64,000 bases of DNA, from assembly GCF_021390435.2 (NCBI RefSeq), contig NZ_JAJVCN010000004.1:124001-188000 (forward strand). The letters are read 5' to 3'. The DNA comes from Kibdelosporangium philippinense (GTDB lineage Bacteria > Actinomycetota > Actinomycetes > Mycobacteriales > Pseudonocardiaceae). The position numbers and the translations under genes are program-made. Below are positions 26,501 through 34,365 of the stretch, piece by piece (position 1 is the first letter of the stretch; each line of letters opens with the position of its first letter). The notes below the pieces were generated by a model. That model saw nothing but the letters and a program-made list of their open reading frames with translations, made no database searches and was not told the DNA's origin.

Positions 26501-26621
26501 TCGAGGGGAACAGCTGCTGCTTGAGCGACGGCACGGCGAAGACGCCGAACCCGATGACGGCGAGCGTGATCAGGGCGATCAGGCTCCGGTTGGCAAGACT
26601 TAATCGCGCGAGCGACCACAC
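23523..26621 (-). CDS. RND-family efflux permease (AcrB/SwrC-like)
   Basis: 1032 residues: N-terminal helix, two large extracytoplasmic porter/docking loops (about 40-330 and 550-830) and two sets of six helices, the HAE1 layout. Motifs include GADPDAV-like YPGAAPDAVAAQVTEPIE, VVDDSIVVLENIKRH and LVGIVVTNAIVLIDLVNQYR. Acts as a proton-driven exporter. No adaptor or outer-membrane partner is encoded nearby, in line with the single-protein Gram-positive SwrC/YerP group. Substrate unknown. GTG start at 26621. Confidence 0.92.
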   Translation of the reverse strand: MWSLARLSLANRSLIALITLAVIGFGVFAVPSLKQQLFPSIQPPTAVIVAPYPGAAPDAVAAQVTEPIESSLQGVEGLEQVSSDSAEGVASIVARFRFGTDMDRAVDRMQQAINRLGTQLPQNIRPTVTAGSTSDFPAVVLAAGTTGDQQKLADQLAAEAVPELKKITGVRDVNVTGAAKETVTVTLDYAKLAIAGVQPAALISALQSVGKPVPAGALTDGDRTLTVQVGAQLESVDSLRNMYLAGQRQPVRLADVATVESQLATATSATSVTRTNGKPSLGIAIMMTTDGNAVDISKAVRDKLTSLRQTTGAELTVIFDQGPYIEEAVNGLTTEGLLGLGFAVLVILLFLLSVRSTLVTAVSIPLSVLVALLALWTGDLSLNLLTLGALTIAVGRVVDDSIVVLENIKRHLAYGEGKQRAVLDGVREVAGAVTASTLTTVAVFLPIAFVGGLTGQLFSPFAITITVALLASLLVSLTIVPVLAYWFLKPPKADEDAAAIRERADEKERRSVMQRGYVPVIGFATKYRWTTLLIALVILGGTFGLLSRLDTNFLDSGSNSVNISQTLAPGSSIATRDEAAKKVESVLASTSEVEAYQVTIGSEPGFTGQVSSANRYQVTLRKGSDTKAVEQKLTGELASRPGIGEVKIGAEASGFGSSNVSVTVNAPTDEALRAATEQVRQKLAGVGGLSEVTSDLAVSAPRVQIDVDERAAAAAGLTADAVGQLASQAIAGFPVAEVSIAGERQQVVLRSGTPPRDVAAIRALPLVTPTGIVPLERIAKVRTVEGPVVIKRSDSQRSANVTAKPVGKDLGTVNRELDAALKGLTLSGGATYAIGGVSADQQEAFADLGLALLAAIVIVFSIMVATFRSFVQPLILLVSIPFAATGAFGLLLITDTALGLPAMIGLLMLVGIVVTNAIVLIDLVNQYRRQGMGIQEAVIEGGRRRLRPILMTAAATIFALAPMALGVTGEGAFIGKPLALVVIGGLVSSTLLTLVLVPTLYTMVERVKERSRNRRDAKRAPASEPRIPAGVD

Positions 26622-26796
26622 GTGACTTCGACCCCTCCGGCAAATGTGCGGAGCCTGCGTCCGGCGACGGGTTGCCCTCCCGCGCGGGCGCAGGCTCCTG
26701 CGAACACATCGCCCGGTGCCCCTGGGGCGATGTCCCAGAGCCTGTCACAGGCCGCGCCGGTGAGCATGCACCTATGGCGTGACTTTCGAGTCGTCC

Positions 26797-27852
26797 CTAG
26801 GGATGAGTTCTCGTTGGCCGGGAGGATGACTCCGTCCGGCCGAGCTCCGGCGCCCTGGTGTTGTCACTGTTGTTGGTGGTGGTGCGGGTTTTCTCGGAGC
26901 GGATATGCTCGGCGACGCGTTCCATCTCCAGCCGCCGCCACCGGCGTCGCTGGCGCCTGGTCATCTTGGCAGGCCACAACTCCTGGATCGCGGCGTTGAA
27001 ATGAGCGCCGAGCACAATGGCGAACCCGATGAAGAAAGTGAACAGCAGCAGCGCGATCGGCGTGGCGAGCGCGCCATACGTGTAGCCGGTCGTGGTGATC
27101 CACGCGATGTACAAGCGCAGCAGGCTGCTCGCGAGCATGAACACCACTACCGCGAGCACGGCGCCAGGCAAACCACGGTGCCACGGCAGTTTCCGCGGCA
27201 GCGCGAGCTTGTACAACGTCGTTACCGCGAGCAACGCGAGAATTCCGAGAGTGGGGTAGTACAACAGGTCCACGTAGAACGAGACCTGTTCGCGCCACGA
27301 CGACGGGAAGAAGTTCGGCAGGATGTCCGGGCCGAGAGCCAGCAGCGGCAGCCCGATGATCAAGCCAACCAAGCTGATCATGTACAGCAGGAGCGCGAAG
27401 ATCCGCTGCCACACTGGGTTACGCACGGTGTACTGCTCGTGCGCGGACGTGATCGCGTCGACGAACGACGCCATCGCGGACGACCCGGCCCACAGCGAGA
27501 TCAGGAAACCGATCGACACGACCTCGCCACGCCCGGTGCGCAGGATGTCGTCGACCGTCGGCGTGACGATGTCGCGGACCACGTTGTCGCTGAAGATCGT
27601 GAACGAGAAACCGACGATCCGGTCCTGGACCTCGTCCAGGATGTGCGGGCCGAACCAGCCGGAGATGTAACCGAGGCTGCCGAGCAGACCGAGGAGAAGC
27701 GGCGGAAGCGAGAGCGTCTGCCAGAACGCGGCTTCGGCGGCCTCGGAGAAGATGCTGCCGTTCCACGCCCGTTTGAAAGTGCGTTTGACCAGCCCACCAG
27801 GACCCCGGCGCGGTGCAACGCCGTTGGTCGGAGGCGGATGCTGGTCGCTCAT
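26797..27852 (-). CDS. YihY/BrkB-family membrane protein
   Basis: 351 residues with about six membrane helices and the family segments FWQTLSLPPLLLGLLG, SLWAGSSAMASFVDAI, and TYGALATPIALLLFTFF. The basic, Thr/Ser-rich C-terminal 60 residues are cytoplasmic. Function is not established; older names (RNase BN) are wrong. Matches the mycobacterial gene next to DUF3039. Confidence 0.9.
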   Translation of the reverse strand: MSDQHPPPTNGVAPRRGPGGLVKRTFKRAWNGSIFSEAAEAAFWQTLSLPPLLLGLLGSLGYISGWFGPHILDEVQDRIVGFSFTIFSDNVVRDIVTPTVDDILRTGRGEVVSIGFLISLWAGSSAMASFVDAITSAHEQYTVRNPVWQRIFALLLYMISLVGLIIGLPLLALGPDILPNFFPSSWREQVSFYVDLLYYPTLGILALLAVTTLYKLALPRKLPWHRGLPGAVLAVVVFMLASSLLRLYIAWITTTGYTYGALATPIALLLFTFFIGFAIVLGAHFNAAIQELWPAKMTRRQRRRWRRLEMERVAEHIRSEKTRTTTNNSDNTRAPELGRTESSSRPTRTHP

Positions 27853-27882
27853 GCCTGCCTTTCGCTGTGGTTACCTTCGTCG

Positions 27883-27930
27883 CATGAGCGAGTTCACTGT
27901 GTCGATGATTCGCTCGCAAGCTCGCTCATG
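27883..27930. repeat. Inverted repeat between BrkB-like and helicase genes
   Basis: Perfect 10-nt arms CATGAGCGAG and CTCGCTCATG separated by 28 nt in the divergent gap. Could be a protein site or hairpin; no further evidence. Confidence 0.4.
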
Positions 27931-28097
27931 GCAGCCAAGCATGGTCCATGGACGGTGATTTAGCCGACTCGACCCGCCTGCCGAGCAGTGACCGCGCGGC
28001 ACGCGCGGCGGCCGGAAGGTAGGCTGGCGAAGCCCTCAACGAGTCCAGCGGGACACGCCCTGAGGGCATTCGTGCGAGAAAGGAGCCGAGAGTTTCC

Positions 28098-29843
28098 GTG
28101 GTAGCGCCCGACTACGCACCCCCGGCCCCGCCCCCGTCACCCGCTCAGCGGCCCCTGCGCGCATGGCAGCGGCGTGCGATCACGAAGTACCTCGCGGCCA
28201 AGCCGAAGGACTTCCTCGCGGTGGCGACGCCCGGCGCGGGAAAGACGGTGTTCGGCCTGCGGCTGGCCCTGGAACTGCTTGCGGACCGGACGGTCGAGGC
28301 GGTGACGATCGTTGCGCCGACCGAGCACCTGAAGCACCAGTGGGCCGAATCGGCGACCAACTTCGGCATCCCGATCGACTCGAACTTCACCAACGGCCAA
28401 GGCCAGACCTCACGCGACTACCGAGGCGTGGCGGTGACGTACGCCCAGGTCGCGGCCCACCCAACGCTGCACCGCGTGCGCACGGAAAACCGCAAGACCC
28501 TGGTGATCCTCGACGAGGTCCACCACGGCGGCGACGCGAAATCCTGGGGCGACGCGATCCGCGAAGCCTTCACCCCAGCAGTACGACGCCTGCAGTTGAC
28601 CGGAACACCGTTCCGAAGCGACGACTCGCCGATCCCGTTCGTCAACTACGAACCGGACGCAGGCGGCTCGATGCGCAGCGTCTCCGACCACACGTACGGC
28701 TACGCCGACGCGCTGCGTGACGGCGTCGTGCGCCCGGTCATCTTCATGGCCTACTCCGGCGAGGCGTCCTGGCGCACAAACGCGGGCGAGGAGTTCACTG
28801 CGCGCCTCGGCGAACCAATGACGCAGGAACAAACCGCACGCGCGTGGCGTACCGCGTTGGACCCCACCGGCGAATGGATGCCCGCGGTCCTCAACGCGGC
28901 GGACGTCCGGTTGCGGCAGCTACGCGCTGGTGGTGTCCCAGACGCGGGCGGTCTCGTCATCGCCTCAGACCAGACAACGGCCCGCGAATACGCACGGATC
29001 TTGCACAAGACAACCGGCGACGAACCGACGGTCGTGTTGTCGGACGACCCGAAGGCCTCAGGCAACATCAAGAAGTTCGCGGAGTCCGATGACCGCTGGA
29101 TGGTCGCGGTCCGCATGGTGTCCGAAGGCGTGGACGTACCCCGGCTAGCGGTGGGCGTGTACGCGACCAGCGCGTCAACCCCGCTGTACTTCGCGCAGGC
29201 GATCGGCCGTTTCGTGCGCGCACGGCGCCAGGGCGAAACCGCGAGCGTCTTCCTGCCCAGCGTGCCCGTGTTGCTCGAACTCGCCAGCCAGATGGAGGTG
29301 CAGCGCGACCACGTCCTGGGCAAGCCGCACCGCGAGAAAGACGGCTGGGACGACGAGCTCTTGGCGGCAGCCAACCGAACTGAGGACGAACCAGGCGAGG
29401 AAGAGAAGGCCTTCACCTCACTGGGCGCGTCGGCCGAGCTCGACCAGGTCATCTACGAAGGCTCATCCTTCGGCACGGCAGCGGGCGTCGGTTCGGAGGA
29501 AGAACAGGACTACCTGGGCCTGCCCGGCCTGCTGGAACCCGAACAGGTCCGGACCTTGTTGCAGCAGCGGCAGGAAAAGCAGCTCGCGACCCGCTCACGC
29601 AGGCACGCCGAGCAGGCCAACCGGCCCGCGGCACCCGCCGAGAACCGCCCGCAAACCGTGCAGGAACGCCTGAACGGGCTGCGTAAGGAGCTCAACACCC
29701 TCGTCGCGATGTTCCACCACCGCACAGGCAAGCCACACGGCGTGATCCACGGTGACCTCCGGCGGCAATGCGGCGGCCCGCCGACGGCGATGGCATCGGT
29801 CGAACAACTCGAGGAACGCATCGCCACCCTGCGCTCCTGGTGA
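28098..29843 (+). CDS. DEAD/DEAH-box (SF2) helicase
   Basis: 581 residues. Motif I ATPGAGKT, motif II LDEVHHGG, motif III LTGTPFRSD, motif V/VI SEGVDVPRLAVG and QAIGRFVRARR, so a full SF2 core of the RecG/UvrB-like type II restriction/XPB group rather than a true DEAD RNA helicase. The C-terminal 200 residues are acidic then Gln/Arg-rich with a coiled-coil look and end in a small helical domain. GTG start with AAAGGAG upstream. Substrate unknown; common near sigA in Pseudonocardiaceae. Confidence 0.9.
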   Translation: MVAPDYAPPAPPPSPAQRPLRAWQRRAITKYLAAKPKDFLAVATPGAGKTVFGLRLALELLADRTVEAVTIVAPTEHLKHQWAESATNFGIPIDSNFTNGQGQTSRDYRGVAVTYAQVAAHPTLHRVRTENRKTLVILDEVHHGGDAKSWGDAIREAFTPAVRRLQLTGTPFRSDDSPIPFVNYEPDAGGSMRSVSDHTYGYADALRDGVVRPVIFMAYSGEASWRTNAGEEFTARLGEPMTQEQTARAWRTALDPTGEWMPAVLNAADVRLRQLRAGGVPDAGGLVIASDQTTAREYARILHKTTGDEPTVVLSDDPKASGNIKKFAESDDRWMVAVRMVSEGVDVPRLAVGVYATSASTPLYFAQAIGRFVRARRQGETASVFLPSVPVLLELASQMEVQRDHVLGKPHREKDGWDDELLAAANRTEDEPGEEEKAFTSLGASAELDQVIYEGSSFGTAAGVGSEEEQDYLGLPGLLEPEQVRTLLQQRQEKQLATRSRRHAEQANRPAAPAENRPQTVQERLNGLRKELNTLVAMFHHRTGKPHGVIHGDLRRQCGGPPTAMASVEQLEERIATLRSW

Positions 29844-29937
29844 GCGACGGGCGAGGCTCCGAAACCGTTGGCGACGCCATCAAAAGCTGGTGCGGACACG
29901 GCCGAAGTCGTCGGCGAAACGTTGGAGGACGCCTGGG

Positions 29938-30582
29938 ATGCCATCTGCTGACCGGTTGTCGTGGCCCACTGAATGGCCATGTCGTTCCGGCCGCCGTTAT
30001 CTGCCCGGCATCGTCGTGCTCGTCGTGTTCGCGCTCGGGACGTTCGTGGCGGACCTGGGATTTGTTGCGATCGGTGCTAATGGCGGGCTGAAGTACGGCC
30101 GGCCTGCTCATCGCCGTGTTCTTCATGCTTGGCGCCTTCTTCATCTACTACACCCGAGTCCGCAGGCCAGCCCGGTACACGGACATCCGGTCCGGCCAGC
30201 AGGTAACGCAAGTGCGGTACTCACTGGTCGCCTTCATCTGCCTAGTCGCACAGATGAGCTGTTTCGCCTCGATCTTCGTGCTAGCCACCGTCGACTACGC
30301 GCGAAGCGGGATCACCGCGGCGGCGGTGGCCTTCGGAGGGCTCGGCGCGGGGACCGCGACATTTGTTGTGGCCGTCTTGTCGGGCCGGGTGCGGCGGGGT
30401 CGGCTGACGCTCTCCCCCGAGGGGATCGAGCAGCGTGGGTGGACGTTCTCATCGTTCCTGCCATGGGAGGCGTTCGCTGGTGTCAAGGCTGCCTGTACGC
30501 GCTGCTCAAGCACTACGTCGAGCACCCAGAGGCGCGGGTAGAACTCGGTACCGACGCCGTGCTGGCTCGCCTCGGCCGCTGA
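29938..30582 (+). pseudogene. Decayed integral membrane protein gene (frameshift plus internal deletion)
   Basis: Coding signal moves between frames. Frame of 29938 gives RRYLPGIVVLVVFALGTFVADLGFVA (cut short here) up to about 30090, a membrane helix. The next frame then gives TAGLLIAVFFMLGAFF, further helices and LSPEGIEQRGWTFSSFLPWE up to about 30490. After this the first frame resumes with LYALLKHYVEHPEARVELGT to a stop at 30582. The pieces fit one membrane protein with a PH-like C-terminal part. A second break at about 30490 also seems to have lost sequence, because the linking beta-rich segment is missing. The 141-residue open frame at 30116-30541 is therefore only a fragment. Confidence 0.7.
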
Positions 30583-30588
30583 GGCGCA

Positions 30589-30609
30589 CAACAAAAGTCA
30601 GTTTTGTTG
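30589..30609. repeat. AT-rich palindrome CAACAAAA-gtcag-TTTTGTTG
   Basis: Perfect 8-bp arms, just after the pseudogene. Its core resembles the TTGTG/CACAA of the operator at 30857-30875, so it may be an extra regulator site; alternatively a terminator. Confidence 0.45.
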
Positions 30610-30856
30610 AGCACCAACCCACATTGTCGGTATTTGGTGTTTCATACCCCGCTCGCAACAACAAATTAGACGCTGGTATGGGACACCATCGGTCCGTTTT
30701 GTCCGCATCGGCACCGTTGGCTGCTTACCGGCCGTAATGGCGTCGTCACTTTTCAGGGGGTCGAGGCTCTTCAGTTACGTCGTCGTTGCCACTTCGTATC
30801 CCACAAAAGCGTCTGAATCGAATCAGTTACCTTCCAGTACCGGGGGTGCCAGGCAT
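30610..30856. other. Gene-free upstream region of the xylose-type ABC operon
   Basis: No open frame with coding character. AT content is raised for this genome (ACAACAAATTAG near 30658) and this is where the operon promoter must lie, but I cannot choose a -35/-10 pair with confidence. Confidence 0.5.
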
Positions 30857-30875
30857 ATGTTGTGCCGCACAACAT
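30857..30875. promoter_or_regulatory. Palindromic operator for the ROK regulator
   Basis: ATGTTGTG-CCG-CACAACAT, perfect 8-bp arms, 27 bp before the binding-protein start. The ROK regulator gene is the last gene of this operon, so autoregulation and sugar induction through this site are inferred. Confidence 0.7.
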
Positions 30876-30902
30876 TTTCGAGTCCCACTGGAAGGACGAC
30901 GA

Positions 30903-32024
30903 ATGCGTAGCAAGACCCTTGCCCTCGCCGCCGTGGGTGCGGGTGTCGCCCTCGTGCTCTCTGCTTGCGGGGCCAACGAGGCACCGGCGCCCGGTGCGGG
31001 TGGCTCCTCTTCGGGGGTGGCAGCGCCGTCCGGCGGCACGAAGGTCGGCGTCATTCTGCCGGAGACCGCCACCTCCGCCCGGTGGGAGGGCTTCGACAAG
31101 CCGATGATCATCGAGGCGATGAAGGCGCAGGGCCTCGACGCCGACGTGCAGAACGCACAGGGTGACACCGCCACGTTCACCCGCCTGGCCGACAGCATGA
31201 TCACCCAGGGCGTCAAGGTCCTCGTGATCGCGTCGATCAACAGCGAGCTCGGCAAGACCGTCGCCGCCAAGGCCGCGAACGCGGGCATCCCTGTCATCGA
31301 CTACGACCGCCTCAACCTTGGCGGCAGCTCGAAGTACTACGTGTCGTTCGACAACAGCAAGGTCGGCGAGCTGCAGGGCCAGGCCATGGTCACCGCGCTG
31401 AAGGACAAGGCGGGCGCGCAGGTCATCGAGATCGAGGGCGCGCCGACGGACAACAACGCCACGCTCTTCTACCAGGGTCAGCAGAAGGCGCTGAAGCCCG
31501 CGTACGACAGCGGCGCGCTCAAGCTGGTCCGCTCCCAGCCGATCGACAACTGGGACAACCAGAAGGGTGGCCAGGCGTTCGAGCAGATTCTGACGCAGAA
31601 CGGCGGCAAGGTCGACGGCGTCGTCGCCGCGAACGATGGTCTCGCCGGCGCGGTCATCACCGTGCTGAACAAGAACGGCCTGAAGGTCCCGGTCACCGGG
31701 CAGGACGCCACCGCCGCCGGTCTGCAGGCCGTGCTTCGTGGTGAGCAGTACATGACGGTGTTCAAGCCGATCAAGCAAGAGGCTGAGGCCACCGCCAAGC
31801 TGGCCGCCGCCCTTGCCAAGGGTGACACCGCCGCCGCTGACGCGATCGCCACGCAGACGGAGAAGGACCCGAAGGGCAACCGCGACGTCAAGTCGGTCCT
31901 GCTGACGCCGCAGACGATCACCAAGGCGAACGTCAAGGACGTGATCACTGCCGGTTACGTCAAGGCTTCCGAGGTTTGCACGCCGGAGCTCAAGGCCGCG
32001 TGCACCGAAGCAGGCATCTCCTAG
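30903..32024 (+). CDS. Xylose-type ABC transporter substrate-binding lipoprotein
   Basis: Periplasmic-binding-protein type I (XylF/RbsB class), 373 residues. Lipoprotein signal with LSAC lipobox (Cys about 20), Gly/Ala/Pro linker, then two-domain sugar-binding fold: GVILPETATSARWEGFD, VLVIASINSELGKTVAAKA, IEGAPTDNNATLFYQGQ, GVVAANDGLAGAVI. ATG at 30903 with GAAGGA upstream; the longer frame from 30786 lacks a signal at its start. XylF-like features suggest D-xylose or a related pentose. Confidence 0.92.
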   Translation: MRSKTLALAAVGAGVALVLSACGANEAPAPGAGGSSSGVAAPSGGTKVGVILPETATSARWEGFDKPMIIEAMKAQGLDADVQNAQGDTATFTRLADSMITQGVKVLVIASINSELGKTVAAKAANAGIPVIDYDRLNLGGSSKYYVSFDNSKVGELQGQAMVTALKDKAGAQVIEIEGAPTDNNATLFYQGQQKALKPAYDSGALKLVRSQPIDNWDNQKGGQAFEQILTQNGGKVDGVVAANDGLAGAVITVLNKNGLKVPVTGQDATAAGLQAVLRGEQYMTVFKPIKQEAEATAKLAAALAKGDTAAADAIATQTEKDPKGNRDVKSVLLTPQTITKANVKDVITAGYVKASEVCTPELKAACTEAGIS

Positions 32025-32036
32025 TTCGCCCAATCT

Positions 32037-32075
32037 CCGGGGCGGGTGCCTGCCCCCGACTGGCACCCGCCCCGG
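32037..32075 (+). terminator. Strong intercistronic hairpin after the binding-protein gene
   Basis: Perfect 14-bp arms CCGGGGCGGGTGCC (32037-32050) and complement (32062-32075) with an 11-nt loop, between the binding-protein stop and the ATPase start. Likely a partial terminator or RNA-stabilising element that raises binding protein over ATPase and permease. Confidence 0.75.
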
Positions 32076-32096
32076 TTCCATCACGGAGTACACACC

Positions 32097-32873
32097 ATGA
32101 GTAGTGATCCGATCCTCGAGATCAAGGGTCTCAACAAGAGCTTCGGCCCGGTCCACGTCCTGCACGACGTGGACTTCACTGTGCGAGCGGGTGAGGTCAC
32201 CGCGCTCGTCGGTGACAACGGCGCCGGAAAGTCCACTTTGGTCAAATGCATCGCCGGGATCTACGGTCACGACTCGGGAACCGTTTCATTCCAGGGCAAC
32301 GAGGTGCACATCCGCGGTCCGAAGGACGCGGCGGAGCTCGGCATCGAGGTCGTGTACCAGGACCTCGCGCTGGCCGACAACCTCGACATCGTGCAGAACA
32401 TGTTCCTTGGCAGGGAACGTGGTTCGCGATGGCTGCTCGACGAGGCCGCGATGGAGAAGGCCGCGCGCGAGACGCTCGCTTCGCTGTCGGTCCGCACGGT
32501 CAAGTCGGTACGTACGCCGGTCGCGTCGCTGTCCGGTGGCCAGCGTCAGACTGTCGCGATCGCCAAAGCCGTGCTGTGGAACAGCAAGGTCGTGCTGCTC
32601 GACGAGCCGACCGCCGCGCTGGGTGTCGCGCAGACCCGTCAGGTGCTCGACCTGGTCCGCAGGCTGGCCGAGCAGGGCCTCGGTGTGGTGCTGATCAGCC
32701 ACAACATGGCCGACGTCTTCGAGGTCGCCGACCGGATAGCGACGCTCTACCTCGGCCGGATGGTGGCACAGGTGCCGACGAAGGAAGTGACGAACACCCA
32801 GGTGGTCGAGCTGATCACCGCCGGACGGTCCGGTGAGCTCGGGCTCGCCCGTCCCGACACCGTGACCATCTGA
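32097..32873 (+). CDS. Xylose-type ABC transporter ATP-binding protein
   Basis: 258 residues, single nucleotide-binding domain: Walker A GDNGAGKST, signature LSGGQRQTVAIAKA, Walker B VVLLDEPTAALG, switch His in LISHNMADV. E. coli XylG has two such domains; this is the one-domain form frequent in actinobacteria (FrcA-like), which would act as a dimer. ATG at 32097 after ACGGAG; an upstream in-frame GTG-type start at 32046 falls in the hairpin and is rejected. Confidence 0.93.
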   Translation: MSSDPILEIKGLNKSFGPVHVLHDVDFTVRAGEVTALVGDNGAGKSTLVKCIAGIYGHDSGTVSFQGNEVHIRGPKDAAELGIEVVYQDLALADNLDIVQNMFLGRERGSRWLLDEAAMEKAARETLASLSVRTVKSVRTPVASLSGGQRQTVAIAKAVLWNSKVVLLDEPTAALGVAQTRQVLDLVRRLAEQGLGVVLISHNMADVFEVADRIATLYLGRMVAQVPTKEVTNTQVVELITAGRSGELGLARPDTVTI

Positions 32874-32908
32874 CGCCGATCACCTGAAATACGAACTGGA
32901 CCCCACGC

Positions 32909-34360
32909 ATGACTGAAAAGCCTTCCGCCACCGGAACGCCAAGCGCGCCGGAGGAAGCGAAACGTGCCGGTGCGATCTCCGACTTCGGGATCGACACCAC
33001 ATCGAAGACGACCGGCGAGGCGGTCAGCGACTACTTCGCCAGGGTCCGCGGCGGCGAGCTCGGCTCGTTGCCAGCCTTGGCAGGCCTGCTCGTGCTGGTG
33101 ATCTACTTCGCCGCGCAGTCCGACGTCTTCCTGTCGCTCGCGAACATCGCGAACCTGTTCCAGCAGGGTGCCAGCATCGTGATCATCGCGATGGGCCTGG
33201 TGTTCGTGCTGCTGCTCGGCGAGATCGACCTCGCCGCGGGTACAGCGTCCGGTGTGTGTGCCGCGGTGATGGCGTTGCACCTGGTGCGCAACGGCAATCT
33301 GCTCGGCGGTATGGGCAGCACGGTGTTCTACGTGTTCTGCGGGCTGCTCGTGGTGGCCCTCGGACTCGGCCTGCTGATGAAGATCTGGGCCGGTTCGGCG
33401 TTCGCGTTGGTCGCGCTGCTGATCGCGCTGATCGGTGTACCTGCCAACGCCTGGCTGGAGATGCTGCTCGCGGTCTCGGTCGGCGCGTCGATCGGCTGCA
33501 TCACCGGCTTCCTCGTCGCCAAGATCGGCATGCCGTCGTTCGTGGTGACGCTGGCGCTGTTCATCACCTGGCAGGGCGTGATCCTCAAGCTCATCGGCCA
33601 GGGCGGCACGCTACCGGTCGGCTCGGAGTCGCCGACGCTGTTCGCGGTCGCCAACGGCAACCTGACCATCACGGGCAGCTGGATCTTCTGCGCGATCGTG
33701 GTCCTCGGCTACGCGGGCGTCACGCTCGGCCAGCACTTCAAGCGGCTCAACTCCGGCCTGGTCACCCAGCCGACGCCGATCGCGCTGATCAAGGTCGCCG
33801 CGATCGCGGTCCTGGCGATCGTCGGCACGTACATCTTCTCGACCAACCGCGCGCCGAACCCGAACATCGTGATCGAGGGCGTCCCCATCGTCGTGCCGAT
33901 CGTGCTGGGCATCATGGTCATCGGGTTGTACGTGCTCAACCGCACCCGCTACGGACGGCACATCTACGCCGTCGGCGGCAACGCCGAAGCGGCCCGCCGC
34001 GCCGGTATCAACGTGCCCAAGATCCGCGCCAGCGTGTTCGTGGTGAGCTCCGGGCTCGCGGCGATCGGCGCGATCGTGGCCGCGTCGAAGGTCGGTTCGG
34101 TCGACCCGCAGGCCGGCGCGTTGAACACGCTGCTGTTCGCGGTCGGTGCCGCAGTCATCGGTGGTACGTCGCTGTTCGGCGGAAAGGGCAAGATCACCGA
34201 CGCGGTGATCGGTGGCACGGTGATCGCGATCGTGCAGAACGGTCTGTTCCTGCTGAACTACGGCGCTGCTGAGATCAACATCATCACCGGCATCGTGCTG
34301 CTGGTCGCTGCCACGGTCGATGCGCTGTCGCGCCGTCGTGCGGCGGCTGCCACGTCCTGA
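32909..34360 (+). CDS. Xylose-type ABC transporter permease
   Basis: 483 residues, BPD_transp_2 (RbsC/XylH) fold with roughly ten or more helices and the conserved MGLVFVLLLGEIDLAAGT, GMPSFVVTLALF and RAGINVPKIRASVFVVSS segments. Larger than RbsC because of an extra loop region near residues 230-330, as in XylH/MmsB members. The N-terminal 50 residues are polar and cytoplasmic. 35 nt after the ATPase gene. Confidence 0.93.
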   Translation: MTEKPSATGTPSAPEEAKRAGAISDFGIDTTSKTTGEAVSDYFARVRGGELGSLPALAGLLVLVIYFAAQSDVFLSLANIANLFQQGASIVIIAMGLVFVLLLGEIDLAAGTASGVCAAVMALHLVRNGNLLGGMGSTVFYVFCGLLVVALGLGLLMKIWAGSAFALVALLIALIGVPANAWLEMLLAVSVGASIGCITGFLVAKIGMPSFVVTLALFITWQGVILKLIGQGGTLPVGSESPTLFAVANGNLTITGSWIFCAIVVLGYAGVTLGQHFKRLNSGLVTQPTPIALIKVAAIAVLAIVGTYIFSTNRAPNPNIVIEGVPIVVPIVLGIMVIGLYVLNRTRYGRHIYAVGGNAEAARRAGINVPKIRASVFVVSSGLAAIGAIVAASKVGSVDPQAGALNTLLFAVGAAVIGGTSLFGGKGKITDAVIGGTVIAIVQNGLFLLNYGAAEINIITGIVLLVAATVDALSRRRAAAATS

Positions 34361-34365
34361 TCGCC

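Noticed and set aside
30116..30541. 141-codon frame as an intact membrane protein gene
   Set aside because: Starts in mid-helix and loses its C-terminus by frame change; better read as part of the pseudogene 29938-30582.
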